Below are positions 42,161 to 50,899 of a stretch of 64,000 nt of DNA, in pieces. Origin of the DNA: CBDAQR01 sp965199055. Its GTDB lineage: Bacteria; Pseudomonadota; Gammaproteobacteria; Pseudomonadales; Halieaceae. Location: contig CBDAQR010000003.1 of assembly GCA_965199055.1 (NCBI GenBank), forward strand, positions 1,798,001 through 1,862,000, given 5' to 3'. A model generated the notes under the pieces. It had not been told where the DNA came from. It saw only the letters and a list, made by a program, of their open reading frames with translations, and did not search any database. Made by a program: the position numbers and the translations under genes. Each line of letters begins with the position of its first letter. Position 1 is the stretch's first letter.

Positions 42161-43281
42161 AAAGCACTGCACAGGCCGCTCCGGTACTATCGCTAGTCGA
42201 CGTCTGTCTGCGCTTTGAACACTCGAGAAGTTTACTGCGCAGCAATGACATAGAGGTGCTGCGCGGGATCGATATGGTGCTGCACGCGGGGCGCACCATC
42301 GGCATACTCGGGCGCAATGGGGCAGGCAAGAGCTCCCTCCTCAAAATCATGGCAGGGGTACTGCAACCCGACAGCGGCAAGGTCATCCATCACCGGCCCG
42401 ATCTCAAGATCTCACTGCAGAGCATGGCCCTCGGTTTCCAGCCCAATCTGTCCGGCCGCGAGAATGCGGTGCTGGGTTGCCTACTGATGGGCTTGTCACG
42501 CGACCAGATCGACGAGCTGATACCTGAGATCATTGCCTTCGCCGGACTCAGCCACTGTATCGACGAAGCCCTGACCACCTACTCCACTGGTATGCGCGCG
42601 CGACTCGGTTTCTCGGTGGCCTATCACACCCGGGCGGATATCATGCTAATCGACGAAGCGCTGGGTGTTGGCGATCACGAGTTCAAGCTGAAGTCCCGTA
42701 ACGCGATGTTGGAGGCCATATCCTCAGACAGCACTGCCGTACTGGTGTCCCACGACGAGCACTTCCTTTCCGAGCACTGCGATGAGCTGCTGTGGCTGGA
42801 GAACGGCCAGCTCATCATGCAAGACTCCCCGGAGGAGGTACTGGCTTATTATCACGATTACGATCACCTGGTGCTGCAACTGGCGGCAGATATCGGCACC
42901 ACTGTGGAGGAGGTCCGCAGCCACCCCGACAGTCAGGATCCTCGCGAGCACCTGTTACGGGTACGCGGCAACCTCAAGGCGCAGCGATCCAGGGAGCGCG
43001 AACAGCTGGGCCAGGGGCCGGTCAATTTCTACTATCCCAGCCGCCGGGAGACACTTTCCCAGATCATCATGGAGGAGTGTGGCAGCACGACGTGGATCGA
43101 AAAAACTCACGAGCTCGCCCGCGGCGATGACCACCAGGTAAGAGGGCTCTATCTCGCCTATGAAGGCCTTCTCTACAGCATGGCCAGGGAAACTGGCACT
43201 AACCAGAAGAAAATGCAGCGCTCCGCGCTAAGCCAGCAACTGGTTGAGTTCCTCGTCAGAAAGCAAGATCTTACTTCCTGA
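42157..43281 (+). CDS. ABC exporter ATP-binding protein (Wzt/KpsT-like) with novel C-terminal extension
   Basis: 374 residues from the ATG overlapping the permease stop. Walker A is GRNGAGKSS (52-60), the signature is TYSTGMRARL (141-150, the STGM variant of polysaccharide exporters), Walker B is DIMLIDEALG (161-170) and the switch His is in VLVSHDEHF. After the NBD, residues 240-374 form a mainly helical, charged domain (RSREREQLGQG, FYYPSRRETLSQIIMEECG) not like the beta-sandwich chain-terminus-binding domain of O-antigen Wzt proteins. I do not recognise it. It may recognise the modified glycan end or another partner. Confidence 0.9.
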   Translation: MKSTAQAAPVLSLVDVCLRFEHSRSLLRSNDIEVLRGIDMVLHAGRTIGILGRNGAGKSSLLKIMAGVLQPDSGKVIHHRPDLKISLQSMALGFQPNLSGRENAVLGCLLMGLSRDQIDELIPEIIAFAGLSHCIDEALTTYSTGMRARLGFSVAYHTRADIMLIDEALGVGDHEFKLKSRNAMLEAISSDSTAVLVSHDEHFLSEHCDELLWLENGQLIMQDSPEEVLAYYHDYDHLVLQLAADIGTTVEEVRSHPDSQDPREHLLRVRGNLKAQRSREREQLGQGPVNFYYPSRRETLSQIIMEECGSTTWIEKTHELARGDDHQVRGLYLAYEGLLYSMARETGTNQKKMQRSALSQQLVEFLVRKQDLTS

Positions 43282-43288
43282 TACTCGG

Positions 43289-44014
43289 TCAGCTATCCTC
43301 GGGCTGCACACCGCGCTCAATCCCAGCCGCCCGCAATTGGGTGATAGGCTGACTGGCATAATGCTCACCGGCTCGACTCACGTAACGGGGCTCGGCGAGC
43401 GAACCGCGCTGGAAGATCACCGCACCAGACAAGATCGAAATGGCCCGGGTGTGATCGGAAAACCACGTAGCAGACATCTCATCGCTCCAAACCGCGTGTA
43501 GCTCATCCAGTTTCTGCTTGGTGAACTCCATGAAGCTTCCAGGCTTTCCCAAACCACCGCCGAATTCCTGCCAATAGCTGGTAAAGGCGTCCTCACAAAT
43601 ATAGAGGCCACCATCCGTCAGTCGCGGGTAGAGCAGCTCGAAGCTCGCCCGCTGATCCGACATCTGGTGGCTCCCATCGTCGATCACCAGGTCGAACGGC
43701 CCGAACTCATCTGCCAGCTGAACTAGAAAGCTTGCATCGCTCTGTGAGCCAATATGCACCCTGGCGCCCGCAGGACAGTGATCGCGGGTTTTTGGATCTA
43801 TATCGATGCCGTGCACAGCCGCCCCTTCACCGAAGTAGGCCTGCCACAGCTCCAGCGAACCGCCTCCATGAACTCCAATTTCAAGCACCCTAGGGCCTGC
43901 GTTGCGCAACGAAGCGAGGAAGGGCTCGTAGTCATCAAAGAAATGATCGATCTTGCCGACCAGGCGCCCCCGGTGAGCATCGAACAGTTGTCGCAGCGTT
44001 TGCATCTCTTTCAT
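43289..44014 (-). CDS. Class I SAM-dependent methyltransferase (CmcI/Methyltransf_24-like)
   Basis: The 241-residue protein has VLEIGVHGGGSLELWQ, HGIDIDPKT, FDLVIDDGSH and TDGGLYICEDAF, the classical pattern of cephalosporin-hydroxylase/macrocin-type methyltransferases acting on sugars. It is the last gene in the leftward operon from 50835, 30 bases after the glycoside-hydrolase-like gene. It converges with the ABC exporter ATPase gene (7-base gap). Likely O-methylation of a glycan residue. Confidence 0.87.
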   Translation of the reverse strand: MKEMQTLRQLFDAHRGRLVGKIDHFFDDYEPFLASLRNAGPRVLEIGVHGGGSLELWQAYFGEGAAVHGIDIDPKTRDHCPAGARVHIGSQSDASFLVQLADEFGPFDLVIDDGSHQMSDQRASFELLYPRLTDGGLYICEDAFTSYWQEFGGGLGKPGSFMEFTKQKLDELHAVWSDEMSATWFSDHTRAISILSGAVIFQRGSLAEPRYVSRAGEHYASQPITQLRAAGIERGVQPEDS

Positions 44015-44044
44015 CCTTATCCTGGCTGGTAAAGGTACACTCAG

Positions 44045-45598
44045 TCAGCCGTCAGATCGGGCCAGGCTTTCATTCAGTGCGCGTAAAGGTTCAAGGTAGG
44101 GACCGGCAGCACCATCAACACCGCGTATGCCGACACGGTAGGCATATTGGAACAGAGCCACTGAGAGCACAACAGCTTCACCTGCGACCAGGCGCAATCG
44201 GAACAGCGCTCCTCGCTGACCGTATACCGGGTCATCGATGGGAAGCTGGCACCCCCACTGCTCGCCTCCCAGCGCCTCAAGCGGCAACCACGTCTCTGCG
44301 TCCAGCGACGCTTCGAGGCGGAATGATTCAACGCTTCCGACTTCCACAACCAGTTCGGCATAGCTGGTCTTGTACTTCCGATGCATCCCGTGGCTTGCGC
44401 CACCAAAATCTTGACCGATAACTCCGCCCGAACCCAGGCGCACGCCTCCATCGGTGCAAGTGGCCACCTGACCCTCGAAGCTCCAGCCTTGCAGCCCAAG
44501 CTGAAAACCCGGGTTAAACAGGTGGTTCTGGTAGTAATCGCGCCAGGCCCAAATACCAAAGCCGCTGCAATAACGGGGCAAGTGCTCCGCACACTGCTCC
44601 AGGAAGTCAGGCACCTGCGCCGCGGACAGACGCGCATTCTGCCCGGTGTACTTGAAGGTATCGTCAACGAAGTTGAACTGATCGATGATCAGCTTGCGAT
44701 TCGCCCCTGCCGCTGTCTGCTCGCCCAGGTTGTAGTCAAGCAATGCAATCGCCTCATCCGCATTGAGCTCCTCTCCCTGGTTGGCCGCCCCAATAAACGG
44801 CGCCCAGTAACTGTAGCGCGTGTTCTCGGACTCCAGCATGTAATCATTGCCTAGCCAGCTGATGCTGCCATCGCTATTGAACAGTGGGTCCTTATCCACT
44901 CGAAACTCATACCCCAGGCCGGTCAGAACCGATTCACCGAGCTGGTAGATCTGTTTCAATCGGTGATTGATAAAGCGCTGGTAATCCTCAAACTCTGGGG
45001 TTCCGGCCTTGGGGATTATCGCAGCTTGGTCGCCCAGGAAATCGCAGTAGCCCGTGCTGTGCGCCAGCGATCGCCGTCGCTCCTCGGGATCCTCTGTAAA
45101 ACGCATCAGACCGTGCCAGAACTCCTCCCAGCAGATAAAGCTGCCATACAGATTCGCGTGGAACCGTGTCGCCTTGCGCAATCGCTGAAGATAGTGCAAC
45201 CAGGGCTTCTTAAATGACTCGTCTGTCAGAAAACCCGCAGTAAGGTGTTTGCTAATAATGGGCGCCTCATCACAGATGTGATGCGAGTAGCTGATTCGCA
45301 ATAGCACCCAGAGCCTCGCGCGTGCCGCCTCGCGCATCAAGCCCTTCAGCAACTTGAAGTAGTGCTCTTCATAGGTGGGTGGGAACTGATCAACCTGGAA
45401 GCCGCGCCATGGCACCACCAGGATGATCGCGTTAAAACCATCCTCTCGAATCAGTGCGAAATCCTTGCGTGCCTGGCTTCGAGTCATGGTGCTCCAGCAG
45501 TTGATCGGCCAGCCATCCCCGAAGTAGTGAGCAGCGCGAACAAAGCCTTTGTCGTAGCGGCGCTGTCGCCATGCTCGCAGCCACCCCAAGCCTCTCAC
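44045..45598 (-). CDS. Glycoside-hydrolase-like TIM-barrel protein
   Basis: A 517-residue protein without signal peptide, starting at GTG 45598 and overlapping the sulfotransferase stop by 4 bases. The first 350 residues look like a (beta/alpha)8 barrel of the GH5/GH42-like sort: GFNAIILVVPWRG, the YFKLLKGLMREAARARLWVLLR strand-helix pattern, and FICWEEF (Glu158/159) where an acid/base Glu is expected. The last 150 residues appear to be a beta-sandwich (SYAELVVEVGSVESFRLEASL). It may edit the glycan in the cytoplasm or be a non-catalytic recognition protein. Family assignment is tentative. Confidence 0.68.
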   Translation of the reverse strand: MRGLGWLRAWRQRRYDKGFVRAAHYFGDGWPINCWSTMTRSQARKDFALIREDGFNAIILVVPWRGFQVDQFPPTYEEHYFKLLKGLMREAARARLWVLLRISYSHHICDEAPIISKHLTAGFLTDESFKKPWLHYLQRLRKATRFHANLYGSFICWEEFWHGLMRFTEDPEERRRSLAHSTGYCDFLGDQAAIIPKAGTPEFEDYQRFINHRLKQIYQLGESVLTGLGYEFRVDKDPLFNSDGSISWLGNDYMLESENTRYSYWAPFIGAANQGEELNADEAIALLDYNLGEQTAAGANRKLIIDQFNFVDDTFKYTGQNARLSAAQVPDFLEQCAEHLPRYCSGFGIWAWRDYYQNHLFNPGFQLGLQGWSFEGQVATCTDGGVRLGSGGVIGQDFGGASHGMHRKYKTSYAELVVEVGSVESFRLEASLDAETWLPLEALGGEQWGCQLPIDDPVYGQRGALFRLRLVAGEAVVLSVALFQYAYRVGIRGVDGAAGPYLEPLRALNESLARSDG

Positions 45599-46464
45599 GA
45601 CATCTGCACCTGCAAGGCCAGGTTACGCTCCCGAAACTCTTCAAGACGCCGCTCGACGTCAGGCACAGACGCCAGCAGCTGGTCAAAGCGCGCTTCAACT
45701 TCTGAGAAAAACCGCAGATCAAATTCATTGGCTGCAAGCACCGCGTCGGCGAGACCGCCCAGTTCCGCCAACACGCCCTCTCGACGCTCGAGCAGGGAGG
45801 CACTGTCACCAGAGAGCACGTTCTGGCTGATGTAGCTGAGGTCGATAGCGGGAAAGTGGTCCCGGAGCCGATACTCGAACAGGACCATGCTCTCATCGTA
45901 ACGATGCACAAGACCGATAGTTGGCGTGGATTGCACCAGCCGCTGAGCCATGCTGTACATACCCGGTAAGTCATCGCCTAGATAATCGCCCGAGCAATAG
46001 CGAACCTGGTAATTTTTGACCACCGGACCCGGCATAGGCTGCATCTGCCATTCCATATACTCAGCAAAAGACATTTGCTTGGCACGTATCGACCCAGGCG
46101 TATCGACACCCTCCTGCTGGCGCTCAAACTGGTACACACTGCGCATGCGCTCCACAGGGTCACGAAGCATCAGGCAAAGCGATATAGCTAAGTCGTCGAG
46201 CTGCGGCATTGGCGCGGTTACCCAGTGGCTGGATACTGCGCTGCACCAGCTATTTTCCTGCAACCACGGGCCAAAGTAGGCTGCACCCTGCTTCATTGCA
46301 TCGTCATCTCGGTGATCGAGAAAGGCCTCGCCGAAACTGCGCCGCAAGCTCCAGTCAAACGTGGTTCCTGCATTTTTGAACATATGCGCATGCACCAGCA
46401 CCGGCCGGGGTTCTTCCCGTCCAAGCCAACTGCGAATCCGCGACAACACAGCCTCAGCCAACAC
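45595..46464 (-). CDS. Sulfotransferase (Sulfotransfer_2-like), copy 1
   Basis: The phosphosulfate loop is VLVHAHMFKNAGTTFDW, followed by a conserved SLRRSFGEAFLDHRDDDAMK. LCLMLRDPVERMRSVYQFERQQEGVDT contains the 3'-phosphate-binding Arg and Ser. The C-terminal 90 residues are helical. The open frame reaches 46515 but would overlap the neighbour by 62 bases; I prefer GTG 46464, just inside the end of copy 2, although the start is uncertain. It shares the HxFKNAGTTxDWSL block, FERQQE and RYDESMVLFEYRL with copy 2, so the pair arose by duplication. Confidence 0.83.
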   Translation of the reverse strand: MLAEAVLSRIRSWLGREEPRPVLVHAHMFKNAGTTFDWSLRRSFGEAFLDHRDDDAMKQGAAYFGPWLQENSWCSAVSSHWVTAPMPQLDDLAISLCLMLRDPVERMRSVYQFERQQEGVDTPGSIRAKQMSFAEYMEWQMQPMPGPVVKNYQVRYCSGDYLGDDLPGMYSMAQRLVQSTPTIGLVHRYDESMVLFEYRLRDHFPAIDLSYISQNVLSGDSASLLERREGVLAELGGLADAVLAANEFDLRFFSEVEARFDQLLASVPDVERRLEEFRERNLALQVQMS

Positions 46465-47284
46465 TGCTCTTGAGCGAGTCACAGCGAGCCCGAAAATCCC
46501 GCAGACGCTCATCAAACTGCTCTATCCGTGCAATCATGTCGTCAAGTCGTCGGTTAACCAACTGATAGATCGCCAGATCGAGGCTGTTATTATCGACAAC
46601 CGTCTGCGCAAGCGCTCCCAGCCGTTTTACCACCGAATCCACACCTTCACTGGAACGCCCGAACAGTCCGCGCCGGGACACATTCTGTCGTATATAGGAA
46701 AGATCCAAATCGGGCAGATCGCCCTTGAGATGATGCTCGATCACGACCATCGTCTCATCATAACGTTCGACCACACCAATCAATGGATTAGAACGTACTG
46801 TGCTCATAGCAGTCCCAAAAATGCCCAGACCTGGCTCAAAATCCTCCGAGTAGTTATGCACACCAGCCAGGTATATTGTCTGGTAATTTCGAATCGTGCG
46901 CGGCACACCAGACTGCATGCGCCACTCAACATAGTCACGAAAGGACTTTTGCTTGGCCGCGCGCGCGCCTGCTGTGTCAGCCTCTTGCTGTCGCTCAAAG
47001 TTGTACACCGAGCTGATTCGAGCGAGCGGATGCCGCAGCAGATAGATCGGCACTATCCGGCAACCTTCCACCTCCGGCATCTTGTGCACCAGGTGGTGGC
47101 TAGAGAGTGCTCTAAGATCAGGCTGTTCCGCTAACAACTCAGCGATGTGACGAGTTCCATGCTCGCGCATGATCTTGTCGTCCCGATGGTCCAGGAATCC
47201 TGTGCCGAAGTTGCGAGCAAGACTCCAATCGAGCGTTGTGCCAGCGTTCTTAAAAATATGCCCGTGGGCTAACAGCAGGCGCAT
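46454..47284 (-). CDS. Sulfotransferase (Sulfotransfer_2-like), copy 2
   Basis: The 276-residue enzyme begins directly with LLLAHGHIFKNAGTTLDW, the phosphosulfate loop at residues 5-17, and has IYLLRHPLARISSVYNFERQQEADT for 3'-phosphate binding. YDETMVVIEHHLKGDLPDLDLSY aligns with copy 1. The ATG at 47284 overlaps the stop of the large fusion gene by one base (TAATG), indicating coupled translation. Likely sulfates a position in the repeating unit assembled by the fusion protein. Confidence 0.87.
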   Translation of the reverse strand: MRLLLAHGHIFKNAGTTLDWSLARNFGTGFLDHRDDKIMREHGTRHIAELLAEQPDLRALSSHHLVHKMPEVEGCRIVPIYLLRHPLARISSVYNFERQQEADTAGARAAKQKSFRDYVEWRMQSGVPRTIRNYQTIYLAGVHNYSEDFEPGLGIFGTAMSTVRSNPLIGVVERYDETMVVIEHHLKGDLPDLDLSYIRQNVSRRGLFGRSSEGVDSVVKRLGALAQTVVDNNSLDLAIYQLVNRRLDDMIARIEQFDERLRDFRARCDSLKSSVG

Positions 47285-50200
47285 TAGCCGAACCCTCTTT
47301 CTATGCGTGGCTCGCCAAAATCCGCGAACAGAATATCCTGCGCGCGCTGCTTGCTAAAATGCTGGTCCAGGTAGCAGCGATACTTAGACCGCTTCGCCAG
47401 CAATCGCTCGTCACCCGCTTCAATTGCAAGCAGCGCCTGGGCAAACAATGCTGCATCATCCTCAACATTAAAGACGCTTTCCGGCTCGGGTAGTCCTTCC
47501 GCGCCGATCTGAGTGGTCACCAATGGCAAACCATATTGCAGCGCCTCTAGCACTTTACCTTTAACACCGGCGCCAAAACGCAGGGGCACGGCCACCATAC
47601 GCGCGTTACCATACAGCGCCGCCAACTCCGCGTCGCTCACATAACCATGCACCAACACTTTCTCACTCGCCAAAGACTGTATGACCGCTGGCGCGTTAGA
47701 CCCGACCACATGTAGACGCAACTCGGGGACCTGCTCCCACACGATAGGCAACACCTCATCGACAAACCAGCACAGTCCATCGACATTCGGCGGATGATTA
47801 AAACCGCCCACGAACAGAATATCCGAACGACTGTCGTGATCGTAATCGACCTCCTCCACCGCATCGAGCACATACAGCGGAATAGCCCGCGTCGAAGTCC
47901 CTGGCGCCTCCTTCTGAATCACATCGACCTCAACTTGCGAGGGGTAGTACACCGTGTCCACTCTTCGAAACACGTCCAGCTCTCGTGACTTCCACTGACT
48001 CGCCTGTTGTTCGAGCTCGGCATTCCCGGTGACCTCAAACTCCCGCTCCACGCGCAGAAAATGCAGGTCATGGCCAAAGAATACCAGGCGCGGTCGAGGC
48101 TCAAGCTTCTCGAAGCTTCCCAGCAATTGCTCCGCAACATGGGGACGATGAATGTAAACGGTGTCGATACTGGCCGCGTGCTCTGCCAACCAAGAATCAA
48201 GACTGCGCGCCATCTGCTCACCAACCAGCACCTCCACACCCAGCGCCTGCAACGCCCGTGTATAGGGCTGATGGGGAAAGAAATTGGCACCGATAAACTT
48301 CACGTTGTAGCCCAGCTCTACCAGCAGTTGCAGATACAGCCAGGTAGAACGCGAGCCGGCATCCTTGTCAAAGGACGGCACATAATGATCTACCACCAGC
48401 ACTGTGCGGCGCGCGCGACTGCGGTCGCGGGCGTGAAAAACCTGCTGACCGTTCGGGAAGTGCTCGGCGGCCAAAACCTGCTGCCACTTCTCCTTAAAGT
48501 TCTTTTGATTCGTTACCTGGTGCTGTTTCACGCCCGCACTCAGGTCGGTGCCGTGAGAAACGCCCTCGAAGTGGTAGACCTGAGAATGGGGTTGATAGAT
48601 AACCTTGTAACCCAGCTTGCGAATCGCGAAGCACAGATCCGTATCTTCGTAATAGGCAGGCACATAGCGCTCATCAAAGCCGCCCAATTGTTGCCAAAGT
48701 GCGGTGCGAAGCAGCAGGCAAGCGCCCGAAACATAATCGGTTTCCCTGCGATAGTTGAACTGCGGCAACTGAGGGTCTTCGGCTCTCCCGTAGTTCCAAC
48801 CGGAGGCGTCATCCCACAATATACCGCCCGCCTCCTGCAAACGGCCATTGCCGAACAACAGCATGGGACCCACAGCGCCTGCCGCGGCGTCGGCATCCAA
48901 AACAGCGACGAGTTCGTCGAGCCAGCCTGGTGTAAAAGCCGTATCGTTGTTGAGAAACAGCAGATACTCCCCGCGCGCTTCTGCGGCACCCGCATTGCAG
49001 TTGCGGACGAAACCACGATTGCTATCGCCTCTCTCCACACGAATGCCGTGCACCCGATCTTCGATGGTTCGCGTTAGATCCGCGGAGGCGTCATCCGCAA
49101 TGACGATCTCGTAGGAGACTTTAGCACCATGCTCCTGTAGCGAACGCAGACAAAACAGCGTCATTCGATACTCGTTATACACCGGTATCACGATGGTGAC
49201 TTTGGGCGCGTCTGCTTCGGCAAAGTGGAGCTCCAGCTCGTCCAGCGACTCGTCCAGCTCTGGTTCGACTTCGGGAATGGCGACTGACTCGATATCCGGG
49301 AAGCGCTGCCTAACCCAAACTTCAAGATCGCCGCGTTCGCGCCCAAGGAAAACACCGAGCGCACGGCGCAGACGATGTATGCTAAAACTTTTTATCGAAG
49401 ACACCGGATGCCGGACCAGATAGGCCAGCACGGAGAGACCTAGTCGGAGCCGGCCAGCTGGCGCGGTGGGCAGAGAGCTGCCGTAAACAACGGCGTGCTC
49501 GCTCGCTTCGTTCAAAATATCGTCAAAAGCGGTCGCAGAACGCGGGCGCAGACTAAGCCATTTATACATCGTGCTAGACAGGGCGCCCATTCTTCCGGGC
49601 AGCGACGACCTGAAGGCCAGTAGTTTCAGGTAGGTCTGGTCGAGCTGATGAAACAGGTACTCTGCCTTGGCCTGACTCTCACGCTGCTGCTCGCCAAGTT
49701 CAGATAGTTCATCACGCAACTCGGTGAGCTCTGCATCCTGCTCAGCGAGATGTTGCTGCAACGTAAGGAGTTCATCTTCTAGTCTGGCAATTTCCTGAAC
49801 CCGCTCCTCGAGTTGAGCACTCCATGCCAAACGCTCGTCGCGCAAAAAGCCCAGTTCCTCATTGTCACGCTGGTAGGCCCTAGTCAGTTCCGCATATTGC
49901 TCATCCAGCGCTCGCTGAGCATCTCGCGCCAGATCGCGCTCGCTCTCTGCAGAGCGCAGCCTGTTTCGTAACGCCGGCACTTCGGCGAGACCGGCCAATG
50001 CCTCTGCAAACTCGCTGATACAGGTTTCTAACTCTGGGGTCGACTTGGGAACGTCTCCCGGCGTTACGCCATTGCAAAGCGCATCACAATACTCTGCTAA
50101 CTCGCGCTGCTGCGGCGACAAGCGCGCCAACGCGTGTTGAGCCTCCCCGGAATGATCGAGGTCGCTCTCAAACCACTCACTGACTGCAGTGCCATCAAGT

Positions 50201-50835
50201 GCGGCGCTATCCTGGATGAGCGCATCTCGCAATTTTCGCCATTGCTGCTCTGGCGCTTCGGAGAAGCGATCGTAAGACACGCAGCTTACCTGCTTGCCAT
50301 CGAGAATCGAGACAATCTGGCGATTGTAGTACTCCCAGAGCAACAGACCTTGCTCCAGCGGAAATCCGTGACGACTGCGAAGTGACGAGGCTACTGCCAG
50401 TGGCGAGCGATATACAAATACGAGCTGCGCATTTTCAAGATCCGATGCCCAGGCGGTCCAGGTAATTGCCAGACGAGGGTCCTTAATCAACCAGGGCGAG
50501 TGCTCTCCCAAGCTCGCCATAAGATCGGCAATGTCGTCGCTGCGAGAGATCGGCTGACACAGCACCGGGTTAAACCAGTCGCGACCCTGATCCTGCAACA
50601 GGCTCTGGTTTATGGCCACAACATCCTGTCGCTCGTAGAAACCGCGGGGATTGTCCGCAGCCGCCTCCATAAGCTCGTCGTCCTCGCCCACATACCAGCC
50701 ACAGCGGGCCAACAGTCCGGCAATCATGGATGTGCCGGACCGATGCATGCCAAGAACAACGAGGTTTTTTCGAGAAGACTCTGGTGTCACCGACACCTCA
50801 TGAAACCATTTTTTTTGTGCGGCGTAGTGTTGCAT
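47284..50835 (-). CDS. Sulfotransferase - coiled coil - GT2 - GT4 fusion protein
   Basis: An 1183-residue protein with four visible parts. Residues 24-240: sulfotransferase, loop VLGMHRSGTSMIAG (GMHRSGTS 29-36) and FVYRSPLAVASSL. Residues 284-400: heptad-rich coiled coil (DELLTLQQHLAEQDAELTEL). Residues 545-760: GT2, VTIVIPVYNE, ADDASADLT, FLNNDTAF (NND in place of DxD) and YYEDTDLCF. Residues 810-1183: GT4-like transferase, FGHDLHFLR, DILFVGGFNH and VPLRFGAGVKGKVLEAL. It probably adds two sugars and a sulfate in one complex. Divergent from GT copy 3 with a 64-base gap. Confidence 0.9.
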   Translation of the reverse strand: MQHYAAQKKWFHEVSVTPESSRKNLVVLGMHRSGTSMIAGLLARCGWYVGEDDELMEAAADNPRGFYERQDVVAINQSLLQDQGRDWFNPVLCQPISRSDDIADLMASLGEHSPWLIKDPRLAITWTAWASDLENAQLVFVYRSPLAVASSLRSRHGFPLEQGLLLWEYYNRQIVSILDGKQVSCVSYDRFSEAPEQQWRKLRDALIQDSAALDGTAVSEWFESDLDHSGEAQHALARLSPQQRELAEYCDALCNGVTPGDVPKSTPELETCISEFAEALAGLAEVPALRNRLRSAESERDLARDAQRALDEQYAELTRAYQRDNEELGFLRDERLAWSAQLEERVQEIARLEDELLTLQQHLAEQDAELTELRDELSELGEQQRESQAKAEYLFHQLDQTYLKLLAFRSSLPGRMGALSSTMYKWLSLRPRSATAFDDILNEASEHAVVYGSSLPTAPAGRLRLGLSVLAYLVRHPVSSIKSFSIHRLRRALGVFLGRERGDLEVWVRQRFPDIESVAIPEVEPELDESLDELELHFAEADAPKVTIVIPVYNEYRMTLFCLRSLQEHGAKVSYEIVIADDASADLTRTIEDRVHGIRVERGDSNRGFVRNCNAGAAEARGEYLLFLNNDTAFTPGWLDELVAVLDADAAAGAVGPMLLFGNGRLQEAGGILWDDASGWNYGRAEDPQLPQFNYRRETDYVSGACLLLRTALWQQLGGFDERYVPAYYEDTDLCFAIRKLGYKVIYQPHSQVYHFEGVSHGTDLSAGVKQHQVTNQKNFKEKWQQVLAAEHFPNGQQVFHARDRSRARRTVLVVDHYVPSFDKDAGSRSTWLYLQLLVELGYNVKFIGANFFPHQPYTRALQALGVEVLVGEQMARSLDSWLAEHAASIDTVYIHRPHVAEQLLGSFEKLEPRPRLVFFGHDLHFLRVEREFEVTGNAELEQQASQWKSRELDVFRRVDTVYYPSQVEVDVIQKEAPGTSTRAIPLYVLDAVEEVDYDHDSRSDILFVGGFNHPPNVDGLCWFVDEVLPIVWEQVPELRLHVVGSNAPAVIQSLASEKVLVHGYVSDAELAALYGNARMVAVPLRFGAGVKGKVLEALQYGLPLVTTQIGAEGLPEPESVFNVEDDAALFAQALLAIEAGDERLLAKRSKYRCYLDQHFSKQRAQDILFADFGEPRIERGFG

Positions 50836-50842
50836 AAAGCCG

Positions 50843-50872
50843 CTGACCGGTCACGCTGCTACCTGCTAAAAT
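50843..50872 (+). promoter_or_regulatory. Candidate promoter for glycosyltransferase copy 3
   Basis: CTGACC at 50843-50848 (4 of 6 matches to TTGACA) and an extended -10 TGCTAAAAT at 50864-50872, 18 bases between hexamers, 28 bases before the TTG start. It lies in the 64-base divergent gap. Confidence 0.4.
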
Positions 50873-50899
50873 CTGACCAGTATCCAGGGAAGCCATGCA

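Noticed and set aside
45595..46515. Longest start of sulfotransferase copy 1 at 46515
   Set aside because: It would overlap the upstream gene by 62 bases with residues unlike the paralogue; a GTG near 46464 is more economical, although not proven.
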